Assembly: GCF_000613245.1 (NCBI RefSeq)
Contig: NZ_HG964936.1
Location: 1,640,106-1,704,105 of the forward strand
Length of the DNA stretch: 64,000 bases
Direction: 5' to 3'
Source: Mycobacterium asiaticum DSM 44297
GTDB taxonomy: Bacteria > Actinomycetota > Actinomycetes > Mycobacteriales > Mycobacteriaceae
Position numbers and translations under genes: made by a program. Shown here piece after piece: positions 1-8,913 of the stretch. How positions within the stretch are numbered: the first letter of the stretch is position 1; every line of letters starts with the position of its first letter. A model generated the notes under the pieces. That model did no database searches. It was given only the letters and a program-made list of their open reading frames with translations, and was not told the origin of the DNA.

Positions 1-1063
1 CAAGCGGTACATGCACCACTACAACTTCCCGCCGTACTCGACCGGTGAAACCGGCCGGGTGGGCTCGCCCAAGCGGCGCGAGATCGGCCACGGCGCGCTG
101 GCCGAGAGGGCCCTGATGCCGGTGCTGCCCAGCGTCGAGGAGTTCCCCTACGCCATCCGTCAGGTATCTGAGGCACTGGGCTCCAACGGCTCCACCTCGA
201 TGGGCTCGGTCTGTGCGTCCACGCTGGCGCTGCTGAACGCCGGGGTGCCGCTGAAGGCACCGGTGGCCGGCATCGCGATGGGCCTGGTGTCCGACGATAT
301 TGAAGTGGAGGGCGGGGAATCCGAGCGTCGTTTTGTGACCCTGACCGACATCCTGGGCGCCGAGGACGCGTTCGGCGACATGGACTTCAAATGCGCCGGC
401 ACCAAGGACTTCGTCACCGCGCTGCAGCTGGACACCAAGCTGGACGGCATCCCGTCCCAGGTGCTCGCGGGCGCCCTGGCCCAGGCAAAGGACGCACGCC
501 TGACCATCCTCGAGGTGATGGCCGAGGCGATCGACGCCCCGGACGAGATGAGCCCCTACGCGCCGCGCGTCACCACCATCAAGGTGCCGGTCGACAAGAT
601 CGGCGAGGTCATCGGACCCAAGGGCAAGGTGATCAACGCGATCACCGAAGAGACCGGTGCGCAGATCTCCATCGAGGACGATGGCACGGTGTTCGTCGGG
701 GCCACCGACGGGCCGTCCGCCCAGGCCGCGATCGACCGGATCAACGCCATCGCCAACCCGCAGCTGCCGACGGTGGGCGAGCGGTTCCTCGGAACCGTCG
801 TCAAGACAACCGATTTCGGTGCATTCGTGTCGCTGCTGCCGGGTCGGGACGGCTTGGTTCACATCTCCAAGCTGGGCAAGGGCAAGCGCATCGCCAAGGT
901 CGAGGACGTGGTCAACGTCGGCGACAAGCTGCGCGTGGAGATCGCCGATATCGACAAGCGGGGCAAGATCTCGCTGGTCTTGGTGGAAGAGGACGCGGCC
1001 GGCGCCGCGACCGCCGACTCCGGAGCAGCACCGGCCGCCGATGCCGCGACGGTCAGCAGCTGA
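1..1063 (+). CDS. gpsI: Polyribonucleotide nucleotidyltransferase (PNPase), 3' part
   Basis: The gene runs in from the left edge; the reading frame is open from base 2, so the true start lies outside. PNPase degrades RNA 3'-to-5' using phosphate. Visible are the end of the second RNase PH-like core with the phosphate-site motif SNGSTSMGS, then a KH domain (IGPKGKVIN...TGAQI) and a C-terminal S1 domain ([15 protein letters not shown]...GLVHISKL), the normal domain order. The last residues are Ala-rich. It overlaps pepR by 23 bp, so the two are probably co-transcribed, as in other mycobacteria. Confidence 0.97.
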   Translation, partial: KRYMHHYNFPPYSTGETGRVGSPKRREIGHGALAERALMPVLPSVEEFPYAIRQVSEALGSNGSTSMGSVCASTLALLNAGVPLKAPVAGIAMGLVSDDIEVEGGESERRFVTLTDILGAEDAFGDMDFKCAGTKDFVTALQLDTKLDGIPSQVLAGALAQAKDARLTILEVMAEAIDAPDEMSPYAPRVTTIKVPVDKIGEVIGPKGKVINAITEETGAQISIEDDGTVFVGATDGPSAQAAIDRINAIANPQLPTVGERFLGTVVKTTDFGAFVSLLPGRDGLVHISKLGKGKRIAKVEDVVNVGDKLRVEIADIDKRGKISLVLVEEDAAGAATADSGAAPAADAATVSS

Positions 1064-2372
1064 CCCCGGGGGCGCCCCGGCTCCGGAAAAAGGAGGAGTG
1101 CGCCGCACCACCCTGCCCGGCGGTCTGCGCGTCGTAACCGAATACCTGCCCGCGGTGCGGTCCGCGTCGGTCGGCGTCTGGGTCGGGGTGGGTTCGCGCG
1201 ACGAGGGCACCACGGTGGCCGGGGCGGCGCACTTCCTCGAGCACCTGCTGTTCAAGTCGACTCCGACCCGCACGGCGGTGGACATCGCGCAAGCGATGGA
1301 CGCCGTCGGCGGCGAGCTCAACGCGTTCACCGCCAAGGAGCACACCTGCTACTACGCGCACGTGCTGGACACTGACCTGGCACTGGCCGTCGACCTGGTC
1401 TCCGACGTGGTGCTCAACGGCCGGTGCGCGGCCGACGACGTCGAGTTGGAACGCGACGTCGTCCTCGAGGAAATCGCGATGCGCGACGATGATCCTGAGG
1501 ACGCGCTGGCCGACATGTTCATGACGGCGCTGTTCGGGGACCACCCGGTGGGCCGGCCGGTGATCGGCAGCGCACAGTCGGTGTCGACGATGTCGCGGGC
1601 TCAGCTGCACTCGTTTCACCTGCGGCGCTACACCCCGGAGCGGATGGTTGTGGCGGTGGCCGGCAATGTCGATCACGACGAGGTCGTCGCGCTGGTGCGG
1701 ACACACTTCACCGCCCGGTTGATCCGCGGCCATCGCCCGGTGGCGCCGCGCAAGGGGGCGGGCCGGATTGCCGGCAACCCGGGCCTGGTGCTGGGCAAGC
1801 GTGACGCCGAGCAGACCCATGTCTCGCTGGGCGTGCGCACCCCGGGGCGCGGCTGGGAGCACCGCTGGGCGCTCTCGGTTCTGCACACCGCGCTGGGCGG
1901 CGGGCTGAGTTCGCGGTTGTTCCAGGAGGTTCGCGAGTCGCGCGGACTGGCCTACTCGATCTACTCGGCGCTGGACATCTTCGCCGACAGCGGTGCGCTG
2001 TCGGTGTACGCGGCCTGCCTGCCGGACCGGTTCACCGATGTGATGCGGGTGACCACCGAGGTGCTGGAGTCCGTTGCGCGCGACGGGATCACCGAGGATG
2101 AATGCCGCATCGCAAAGGGTTCGCTGCGCGGCGGGCTGGTACTGGGTCTGGAGGATTCCGGGTCACGGATGAGCCGCATCGGCCGCAGTGAGCTGAACTA
2201 CGGCGCCCATCGCACCATTGAGCACAACTTGCGCCAGATCGAACGTGTCACGCTCGACGAGGTCAACGCGGTGGCCCGGCGGCTGCTGAGCAAGCGCTTC
2301 GGCGCTGCCGTCCTGGGCCCGTACAGCGCGAAACGACAGCTGCCGCAACAACTTCGAGCGATGGTAAGTTAG
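1041..2372 (+). CDS. pepR: M16-family zinc metalloprotease PepR
   Basis: Predicted 443-residue peptidase of the M16 (pitrilysin/processing peptidase) family. The inverted zinc motif HFLEH is at residues 64-68, followed by the [18 protein letters not shown] segment and downstream glutamates ([11 protein letters not shown]) that include the third zinc ligand. The second, non-catalytic M16 domain carries the [14 protein letters not shown] element. I chose ATG 1041 (MPRRSAADP), which overlaps the gpsI 3' end in another frame; the open frame extends further upstream but only as a shadow of gpsI. The family is presumed to degrade peptides; its substrate here is unknown. Confidence 0.93.
   Translation: MPRRSAADPGGAPAPEKGGVRRTTLPGGLRVVTEYLPAVRSASVGVWVGVGSRDEGTTVAGAAHFLEHLLFKSTPTRTAVDIAQAMDAVGGELNAFTAKEHTCYYAHVLDTDLALAVDLVSDVVLNGRCAADDVELERDVVLEEIAMRDDDPEDALADMFMTALFGDHPVGRPVIGSAQSVSTMSRAQLHSFHLRRYTPERMVVAVAGNVDHDEVVALVRTHFTARLIRGHRPVAPRKGAGRIAGNPGLVLGKRDAEQTHVSLGVRTPGRGWEHRWALSVLHTALGGGLSSRLFQEVRESRGLAYSIYSALDIFADSGALSVYAACLPDRFTDVMRVTTEVLESVARDGITEDECRIAKGSLRGGLVLGLEDSGSRMSRIGRSELNYGAHRTIEHNLRQIERVTLDEVNAVARRLLSKRFGAAVLGPYSAKRQLPQQLRAMVS
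2365..2370 (+). promoter_or_regulatory. -10 element for a leaderless nitronate monooxygenase mRNA
   Basis: TAAGTT lies inside the last codons of pepR, 6 nt before ATG 2377. A TANNNT box at this distance puts the transcription start on or next to the start codon, so the downstream gene could also be transcribed independently of pepR. Confidence 0.5.
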
Positions 2373-2376
2373 CCCG

Positions 2377-3405
2377 ATGGTATTGGGTTTTTGGGATATC
2401 GCTGCGCCCATCGTGGGTGCGCCGATGGCCGGCGGCCCGGGTACTCCCGCGCTGGCCGCGGCGGTGTCAAATGCGGGCGGCCTCGGCTTCGTCGCCGGTG
2501 GCTACCTGAGTGCCGAGCAGTTCGCCAAGGACATCGCTGCCGCGCGCGCGGCGACCACCGGCCCGATCGGGGCGAATCTGTTCGTGCCCCAGCCCAGCGT
2601 CGCGGACTGGGTGCAACTGGAGTACTACGCCGAAGACCTCGAAGAGGTTGCCGATCATTACCACGTCGAGGTGGGCCACCCAGTCCACGGCGACGACGAC
2701 GATTGGGAACGCAAGCTCGAGGTGGTGGCCGACGTCCGCCCCGAGATGGTGTCCTTCACCTTCGGGTCGCCGCCACCAGACGTCATCCGCCGGCTGAGCG
2801 CGCTTGGGTTGCTGGTGTCGGTCACCGTGACTTCGGCCTACGAGGCCGGCGTTGCCGTTGCGGCCGGCGCGGACAACCTGGTGGTACAGGGCCCCGCGGC
2901 CGGCGGGCACCGCGGCACCTTCGCGCCTGATATGGAGCCGGGTACCGAGTCGCTGCACCAACTGCTCGACCGCATCGGCGCCGCCCACGACGTGCCGCTG
3001 ATCGCGGCGGGCGGGTTGGGCACCGTGGAAGCCATCGCGGCGGTGCTGCGCCGGGGCGCGGTGGCCGCGCAGATCGGCACCGCGCTGCTGCTCGCCGACG
3101 AAGCCGGTACGCACCCCGCCTACCGCGTCGCGCTGAAGAACCCGGCATTCGACTCGACCGTGGTCACCCGCGCGTTCTCCGGCCGCTATGCCCGGGGTCT
3201 GGCCAACAACTTCACCCGTTTGCTGGATCATGTTGCGCCGCTGGGTTATCCGGAGGTGAACCAGATGACCAAGCCGATCCGGGCGGCGGCCATCCGCGAA
3301 GAGGACCCGCACGGCACGAATCTGTGGGCCGGCGAAGCCTACCGGGAGGCCGCCACCGGGCCGGCCGCCGATATCGTCACCGCGCTGGCACCGTACGTGC
3401 GGTAG
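2377..3405 (+). CDS. Nitronate monooxygenase / 2-nitropropane dioxygenase-like FMN enzyme
   Basis: 342-residue TIM-barrel flavoprotein of the NMO (2-nitropropane dioxygenase, PF03060) family, corresponding to Rv2781c by position. N-terminal APMAGGPGTPALAAAVSNAGGLG and the phosphate-binding glycines near VVQGPAAGGHRG and LIAAGGLGT are typical FMN-binding elements. Family members oxidise alkyl nitronates such as propionate-3-nitronate; the physiological substrate here is not known. It starts 4 nt after pepR and faces ald tail to tail. Confidence 0.88.
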   Translation: MVLGFWDIAAPIVGAPMAGGPGTPALAAAVSNAGGLGFVAGGYLSAEQFAKDIAAARAATTGPIGANLFVPQPSVADWVQLEYYAEDLEEVADHYHVEVGHPVHGDDDDWERKLEVVADVRPEMVSFTFGSPPPDVIRRLSALGLLVSVTVTSAYEAGVAVAAGADNLVVQGPAAGGHRGTFAPDMEPGTESLHQLLDRIGAAHDVPLIAAGGLGTVEAIAAVLRRGAVAAQIGTALLLADEAGTHPAYRVALKNPAFDSTVVTRAFSGRYARGLANNFTRLLDHVAPLGYPEVNQMTKPIRAAAIREEDPHGTNLWAGEAYREAATGPAADIVTALAPYVR

Positions 3406-3409
3406 GCGC

Positions 3410-4528
3410 TCAGGCCGCCAGCACGGAGGCCGGATCGGTGAACGGCAACTTCAGGTCGGCCGCCACCTGCTGCGACACCAGCGCTCCGTCGTGCGTCGAA
3501 AGTCCTTTGGCGAGCGCGGGATCCGAGCGGCAGGCGCCCTGCCAACCCTGGTCGGCCAGCTTGAGCACATAGGGCATGGTCGCGTTGGTCAACGCATAGG
3601 TCGACGTCTTGGGTACCGCGCTGGGCATGTTCGCCACGCAGTAGAACAGCGTGTCGTGCACCGCGAAGGTCGGGTCGTCGTGGGTGGTGGGCCGGGAATC
3701 CTGGAAGCAACCGCCCTGATCGATCGAGACATCCACCAGCACCGCCCCGGGCTTCATCTGTGCGACAAGGGAATTGGAGATTAAACTGGGGGCTTTGGCG
3801 CCCGGCACCAAGACCGCGCCGATCACCAGTTCGGCGCGTTTGACTGCACCTTCGAGCTCGTAGCGCGACGAGTAACGGGTGCTGATGCGGCCGGCGAACT
3901 CCGCGTCCAGCAACCGGAGCTTGTTGATGTTGACGTCGAGCAGCATGACCGACCCGCCCATGCCGCTGGCGACCCGAGCGGCGTTGTAACCGGCTGTGCC
4001 GCCGCCGATCACGACGATGTCGGCGGGCTTGACGCCCGGCACCCCGCCCATCAGTACGCCGCGCCCGCCCTGGGTGCGCATCAGGTGGTACGCGCCGACC
4101 TGAGCGGCCAGCCGTCCGGCCACCTCGCTCATCGGCGCCAGCAACGGCAACGCGCCGTCGGCCGTCTGCACGGTCTCGTAGGCGATCGACGTGGTTCCCG
4201 CCGACAGCAAGGCATCGGTGCAGGATCGCGACGCGGCGAGATGGAGATAGGTGAAGAGCGTCTGATGCCGCCGCAGGTTGCCGTATTCGGCGGGGATCGG
4301 CTCTTTCACCTTGAGAATCAAATCGGCGTCGGCCCACACCTGCGCGGCCGCCGCCAGCATCTGGGCGCCAGCAGCTTTGAATTCGGCGTCGGTGATCGAC
4401 GATCCTTCACCGGCGCCGGCCTGGATCAGCACGTCGTGCCCGCGGTGGGTCAGCGCGGCGACGCCGGCGGGGGTGATGGCAACCCGGAACTCGTTGTTCT
4501 TGGCCTCGGTCGGAATGCCTACTCGCAT
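3410..4528 (-). CDS. ald: L-alanine dehydrogenase
   Basis: 372 residues, the normal family length (371 in M. tuberculosis). It converts L-alanine to pyruvate plus ammonia with NAD, and glyoxylate to glycine in the reverse direction, as a hexamer. N-terminal MRVGIPTEAKNNEFRVA and the dinucleotide fold VVIGGGTAGYNAARVA are diagnostic. ATG 4528 is supported by an AGGAGG Shine-Dalgarno 5 nt upstream. In M. tuberculosis the Lrp/AsnC activator AldR is divergently encoded beside ald; here that position holds an SRPBCC gene instead. Confidence 0.97.
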   Translation of the reverse strand: MRVGIPTEAKNNEFRVAITPAGVAALTHRGHDVLIQAGAGEGSSITDAEFKAAGAQMLAAAAQVWADADLILKVKEPIPAEYGNLRRHQTLFTYLHLAASRSCTDALLSAGTTSIAYETVQTADGALPLLAPMSEVAGRLAAQVGAYHLMRTQGGRGVLMGGVPGVKPADIVVIGGGTAGYNAARVASGMGGSVMLLDVNINKLRLLDAEFAGRISTRYSSRYELEGAVKRAELVIGAVLVPGAKAPSLISNSLVAQMKPGAVLVDVSIDQGGCFQDSRPTTHDDPTFAVHDTLFYCVANMPSAVPKTSTYALTNATMPYVLKLADQGWQGACRSDPALAKGLSTHDGALVSQQVAADLKLPFTDPASVLAA

Positions 4529-4617
4529 GCTGGCCTCCTGCCGAAGATCGGGTTGTCCCCTCAATTGTGTAGAAGATCCCGCGGGTGCGCGACTCTCTCG
4601 CCGATCGGAGCCGTGGC

Positions 4618-4623
4618 TATGAT
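4618..4623 (+). promoter_or_regulatory. -10 element for leaderless SRPBCC gene
   Basis: TATGAT, 6 nt before ATG 4630. The spacing indicates leaderless transcription, and no Shine-Dalgarno is visible ahead of this ATG. Confidence 0.55.
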
Positions 4624-4629
4624 CGGCCG

Positions 4630-5094
4630 ATGAGCGAACCGTCAGCCTCCGCAAGCGTGCAGATCGCAGCGACTCCGGAGGCGGTGTACGGCATGATCAC
4701 CGACCTTCCGACCCTGGCCGAATTGGCGGAGGAGGCGGTCTCGATGCAATGGCGCAAGGGCGACGCGGTCACCGAGGGCGCGGTGTTCGTCGGCCACAAC
4801 GAAAACGGTCGCAAGCGCTGGACCACCAAGTGCACGGTGACCGACGCGGACCCGGGTCGCGCGTTCGCGTTCGAAGTGCGACACACGGTGCTGCCCATCG
4901 CGCGCTGGCAGTACGACATCGAGCCCCAGGCCGACGGCGGCTGCCGCGTCACCGAAAGCACCTGGGACCGGCGGCCCGGCTGGTTCCGCAAGCTCGCCAA
5001 ACAGGCCACCGGCGTCGCGGACCGGGACGCTGAAAACCGCAAGAACATCGACATCACGCTGCAGCGCCTCAAGGAGCGCGCCGAGAAAAGGTAG
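4630..5094 (+). CDS. SRPBCC (polyketide cyclase/dehydrase-like) protein
   Basis: 154 residues forming a START/SRPBCC-type lipid- or hydrophobic-ligand-binding fold: beta-1 VQIAATPEAVYGMITDLP, the W-K...V..D..PGRAFAF strand pair, and a C-terminal helix ending in KNIDITLQRLKERAE. It matches the Rv2778c position in M. tuberculosis. Ligand unknown. It is divergent from ald across about 100 bp and precedes the oxidoreductase operon starting at 5161. Confidence 0.8.
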   Translation: MSEPSASASVQIAATPEAVYGMITDLPTLAELAEEAVSMQWRKGDAVTEGAVFVGHNENGRKRWTTKCTVTDADPGRAFAFEVRHTVLPIARWQYDIEPQADGGCRVTESTWDRRPGWFRKLAKQATGVADRDAENRKNIDITLQRLKERAEKR

Positions 5095-5160
5095 TACCGC
5101 GGGTACCGCATACCTGCCCGTTTCAGTACACTTGCCTTCAAGCCAGGCAAGGGGGCCGCA

Positions 5161-6078
5161 ATGTCGATCGTCGATGACCGGGCCGTGGGCCCACACTCCA
5201 GAGAATCGGACGCCGCTGACCACGAGCGGCTCGTCCTCGAAGCGCGCAACGTCGAATTCGACTGGTCTGACCTGCCGTTTCACTATGTTCCCGGCGAACC
5301 GTTGGCCACCCACGTGCTCAACGTCCTGCACCTGCTGCTGCCCGCCGGCGAGGAGTTTTTCGTCCAGGTCTTCAAGAAAACCCTGCCGTTGATCAAGGAT
5401 GACCAGCTGCGGCTGGACGTCCAGGGCTTCATCGGCCAGGAAGCGATGCACTCGCAGGCGCATTCGGGGGTGTTGGCGCACTTCGACGCGCAAGGCATCG
5501 ACCTGACCCCGTTCACCAACCAGATCAGGTGGCTGTTCGAGCAGTTGCTCGGCGAGCGGCCGCATCGCAGCGAGCGCCGCCAACACAGCTGGCTGCTTGA
5601 GCAGGTTGCGTTCATCTCGGCGATCGAGCACTACACCGCCGTGCTGGGGGAATGGATTCTGGATTCGCCGGCCCTGGACGCGGTGGGCGCGCATCCGGTG
5701 ATGCTGGACATGTTGCGGTGGCACGGTGCCGAGGAAGTCGAGCACAAGGCCGTGGCGTTCGACACGATGAAGCATTTGCGGGCCGGGTATTGGCGGCAGG
5801 TGCGGGCTCAGTTCGCGGTGACACCGGTGTTGCTGCTGCTCTGGATCCGCGGCGTGAAGTTCATGTTCTCGGTGGACCCGTGCGTGCCGGCCGGCACCAA
5901 GGCCCGCTGGCGCGACTATTTCAAGGCGGCGCGCCGGGGTCTGGTCCCGGGACCCTTCCGGTTGATCCGGGTGGTCGGGTCTTATTACCGGCCCGGCTTC
6001 CACCCCTCCGAGCTGGGCGGGCTGGACCGCGCCGTGAACTACCTTGCCGTGTCGCCGGCTGCGCGGGCATCGCACTGA
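5161..6078 (+). CDS. PF10118-family predicted metal-dependent hydrolase with di-iron-like motifs
   Basis: 305 residues. The family is annotated 'predicted metal-dependent hydrolase', but the sequence shows an ordered set of carboxylate/His motifs: EEFFVQVF, GQEAMHSQAH, SAIEHYTA and AEEVEHKAVAFD. This ExxH/EExxH pattern resembles ferritin-like di-iron proteins. A hydrophobic stretch near residues 220-240 (VTPVLLLLWIRGVKFMFSV) may contact membrane. AGGGGG precedes ATG 5161. Genes 6082 and 7837 follow within 3-9 nt, so a three-gene operon is likely. The companion reductase makes an oxygenase role plausible, but this is inference. Confidence 0.78.
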   Translation: MSIVDDRAVGPHSRESDAADHERLVLEARNVEFDWSDLPFHYVPGEPLATHVLNVLHLLLPAGEEFFVQVFKKTLPLIKDDQLRLDVQGFIGQEAMHSQAHSGVLAHFDAQGIDLTPFTNQIRWLFEQLLGERPHRSERRQHSWLLEQVAFISAIEHYTAVLGEWILDSPALDAVGAHPVMLDMLRWHGAEEVEHKAVAFDTMKHLRAGYWRQVRAQFAVTPVLLLLWIRGVKFMFSVDPCVPAGTKARWRDYFKAARRGLVPGPFRLIRVVGSYYRPGFHPSELGGLDRAVNYLAVSPAARASH

Positions 6079-6081
6079 CCA

Positions 6082-7827
6082 ATGACGATCATTACCGCCT
6101 CCGACGGTGTCGCCCTGGCTGTGCACCGCTACAACGACATCGATCCCGACCGACCTACGATTCTGGCGATTCACGGCTATCCCGATAACCATCGGATCTG
6201 GGACGGCGTGGCCGACGCGCTGTCCCAGCGCTACAACGTGGTGGCCTACGACGTGCGTGGCGCCGGTGAATCATCAGCTCCTGCACAGCGTTCCGGATAC
6301 CGGCTGCCGCAGCTGATATCCGATGTGGCCACGGTGATCGACAGCCTGGGCGTGGACCGGGTGCACCTGCTGGCGCACGACTGGGGTTCGGTGCAGGGTT
6401 GGTCCGCGGTCACCGACGACGCTGTGTCGGCCAAGGTGGCATCCTTCACCTCCATCTCCGGCCCCCATCTGGAGTACGCGGGCCGGTTCCTGCATTCGGC
6501 CCGCACGCCGCGGGCCGCTGCGGGGGTGGCTCGACAGATCCTGGCGTCGGGATACATTTGGTTCTTTCTATGTCCGGGGGTTCCCGAGCTGGCCTTCCGG
6601 TCCGGGCTGGGCGTGAAAGTTGTTGAGGCATTTGGTCGCATCGGCCAGTCGAGCATTTGTACCCGTCCGGAGTCGCCGCCGCGTTCGATCGGTGACTATG
6701 TCAATGGGCTGAACCTTTACCGGGAGAATTTGCCTGGTCCGCTGGTGTCGCCCGGTGATGAGCTGCCGCGGACCGGCGTCCCGGTGCAGGTTCTGGTACC
6801 CAGCAAGGACGCGTTCATCACCGGCGCGTTGCAGCGGTTCGTGGGCGCGATGACCTCCGGTGGCAGGGTGGTTCCGGTGCAGGGCGGGCATTGGATGGTG
6901 ACATCGCGTCCCGATGTGATCGCCCGGTTGGTCTCCGAGTGGGTCGAACGCGTCGACGGTGCTACCCCGGACGGGGGGCCGTCGGAGATGCGCAGTGGTC
7001 CACGCGATGTCCGGGGGAAGCTGGCGCTGGTCACCGGGGCGGGCGCGGGCATCGGCCGCGCGACCGCCGTCGAACTGGCCCGCAACGGCGCCCACACGGT
7101 GGTGATCGTGGACCGCGACTTGGCCGCCGCCAACGAGACCGCGGATGCCGTACGTGCCGCGTGCGCCGAGGCGGCGGTGTACCAGGTCGACGTCACCGAT
7201 GAAGCGGCGATGAATGACCTTGCCGCGCAGGTACGTAACAAGCACGGGGTAGTCGACATCCTGGTGAACAACGCCGGGATCGGCATGGCCGGGCGGTTCC
7301 TGGAGACCACGCCGGAGCACTGGGACGCCATCATGGCGGTCAATGTGCGCAGCGTCATCACCGGCAGCCGGGCCTTCGGCGCTCAGATGGTGGAGCGAGG
7401 CGAGGGCGGAACGATCATCAACATCTCATCGGCGTCGGCGTTCCTGCCGTCGAAATCGATGATCGCCTACAGCACGACAAAGGCGGCGGTGCTGGCCTTC
7501 AGCGAGGCGCTGCGTGCCGACTTCGCCGACGAGGGCATCACCGTGACCGCCGTGTGTCCCGGCTTCGTCAACACCAACATCGCCAAAAGCACGGTGTATG
7601 CCGGGATGTCGGCCGAACAGCAGGAGCGGGCCCGGGCGAAAGCCGACGCCACGTACCGGCGGCGAAACTTCACCCCCGAAGCCACCGCGCGGGCGATCGT
7701 CAAGTCCATCAAGACCGGCCCGCCGGTATTGCCGGTCGCACCGGAGTCATGGCTCGGCTATGCCATGCGGCGGATCAGCCCGTCGGCGATCCGGCTGCTG
7801 GCCCGGCTGGACATCCGGCAGAAGTAG
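6082..7827 (+). CDS. EphD-like fusion: alpha/beta hydrolase plus short-chain dehydrogenase
   Basis: 581 residues with two enzymes in one chain. Residues 1-290 are an alpha/beta hydrolase (HGYPDN oxyanion segment, nucleophile Asp in AHDWGSVQGW, terminal catalytic His in QGGHWMV), the epoxide-hydrolase signature. Residues about 310-581 are a classical SDR (TGAGAGIG cofactor loop, NNAGIG, active-site YSTTK). The architecture matches mycobacterial EphD, implicated in mycolic-acid modification, but this copy sits in a different neighbourhood and may be a paralogue. It starts 3 nt after the PF10118 gene. Confidence 0.87.
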   Translation: MTIITASDGVALAVHRYNDIDPDRPTILAIHGYPDNHRIWDGVADALSQRYNVVAYDVRGAGESSAPAQRSGYRLPQLISDVATVIDSLGVDRVHLLAHDWGSVQGWSAVTDDAVSAKVASFTSISGPHLEYAGRFLHSARTPRAAAGVARQILASGYIWFFLCPGVPELAFRSGLGVKVVEAFGRIGQSSICTRPESPPRSIGDYVNGLNLYRENLPGPLVSPGDELPRTGVPVQVLVPSKDAFITGALQRFVGAMTSGGRVVPVQGGHWMVTSRPDVIARLVSEWVERVDGATPDGGPSEMRSGPRDVRGKLALVTGAGAGIGRATAVELARNGAHTVVIVDRDLAAANETADAVRAACAEAAVYQVDVTDEAAMNDLAAQVRNKHGVVDILVNNAGIGMAGRFLETTPEHWDAIMAVNVRSVITGSRAFGAQMVERGEGGTIINISSASAFLPSKSMIAYSTTKAAVLAFSEALRADFADEGITVTAVCPGFVNTNIAKSTVYAGMSAEQQERARAKADATYRRRNFTPEATARAIVKSIKTGPPVLPVAPESWLGYAMRRISPSAIRLLARLDIRQK

Positions 7828-7836
7828 GGATCGACG

Positions 7837-8913
7837 GTGCCGGAAAGCATTTGGGCCAGCAGGCCCGCCGACCTGTACGGCCGGCGGGAGCGTGATCGCT
7901 TCTACACCGTGCTCTGGGGTGTCCGCACGGTGATGGGCGGACTATCCGCGGCGTCGCGGTGGAAGCCGACGCGTGTGCCGGTGGTGCGAAGGACCCACCG
8001 CGCCAGGGTCGTCGAGCGTGTCCTTGTGGCGCCGGACGTGGTCGCCTTGACCTTGGCCGACCCGGACGGGGGATTGCTGCCGTCCTGGACGCCGGGCGGA
8101 CACATCGACGTGCAACTGCCTTCGGGCCGGCGACGGCAGTACTCACTGTGCGGCCCGCCCGGGCGGCGCACCGACTACCGCATCGCCGTCCGGCGCATCC
8201 CCGACGGCGGTGGTGGTTCGATCGAGATGCACGACGCGTTCGACGTGGGCGACACGCTGGTCTTTGAAGGCCCACGCAATGCGTTCTATCTCGGCACCTG
8301 CGAGCGCGACGTGCTGTTCGTGATCGGCGGCATTGGGGTGACACCCATCCTGCCGATGATCCGGGCGGCCGCGCAGCGCGGAATCAATTGGCGGGCAGTC
8401 TATGCCGGCCGCAACCGCGAGTACATGCCACTGCTGGACGAGGTGCTGGCGGTGGCGCCCGACCGCGTCACCGTGTGGGCCGACGACGAGCGCGGTGGTT
8501 TCGCGTCCATCGAGGACCTACTTGCTGATGCCGGGCCGACGACGGCGGTTTACGTCTGCGGGCCGGCCGGGATGCTGGAAGCCGTCCGCGTCGCCCGTAA
8601 CCACTACGCCAACGCCCCATTGCACTACGAGCGATTCAGCCCCCCGCCGATTATCGACGGCGCGCCGTTCGAGTTGGAACTCGCCCGATCCCGGGAGGTG
8701 CTGAGCGTCCCGGCAAATCGCTCGGCGCTCGAGGTCATGATCGACCACGACCCGACGACCGCCTACTCCTGCCAACAGGGATTCTGCGGCACCTGCAAGG
8801 TCAAAGTTCTTGCCGGACAGGTCGATCGGCGCGGGCGCACCGCCGAAGGTGACGACGAGATGCTGGTCTGCGTCTCGCGCTCCGACGGCGAGCGTGTCGT
8901 CATCGACGCCTAG
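7837..8913 (+). CDS. PDR/VanB-type flavin and 2Fe-2S oxidoreductase
   Basis: 358 residues in phthalate-dioxygenase-reductase order: flavin-binding RQYSLCGPP, NAD(P)H-binding GGIGVTPILPM and YVCGPAGM, then a C-terminal plant-type ferredoxin with CQQGFCGTC and a distal Cys in MLVCVSR. Such proteins pass electrons from NAD(P)H to an oxygenase. The GTG start is 9 nt after the EphD-like gene. The obvious partner in the operon is the PF10118 protein with di-iron-like motifs. The stop overlaps the convergent gene by 3 bp. It corresponds to Rv2776c by position. Confidence 0.88.
   Translation: MPESIWASRPADLYGRRERDRFYTVLWGVRTVMGGLSAASRWKPTRVPVVRRTHRARVVERVLVAPDVVALTLADPDGGLLPSWTPGGHIDVQLPSGRRRQYSLCGPPGRRTDYRIAVRRIPDGGGGSIEMHDAFDVGDTLVFEGPRNAFYLGTCERDVLFVIGGIGVTPILPMIRAAAQRGINWRAVYAGRNREYMPLLDEVLAVAPDRVTVWADDERGGFASIEDLLADAGPTTAVYVCGPAGMLEAVRVARNHYANAPLHYERFSPPPIIDGAPFELELARSREVLSVPANRSALEVMIDHDPTTAYSCQQGFCGTCKVKVLAGQVDRRGRTAEGDDEMLVCVSRSDGERVVIDA

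Noticed and set aside
5131..5151. CTTGCCT-N7-AGGCAAG inverted repeat before the PF10118 gene
   Set aside because: Arms are short and overlap the Shine-Dalgarno; could be chance in GC-rich DNA, so not called an operator.
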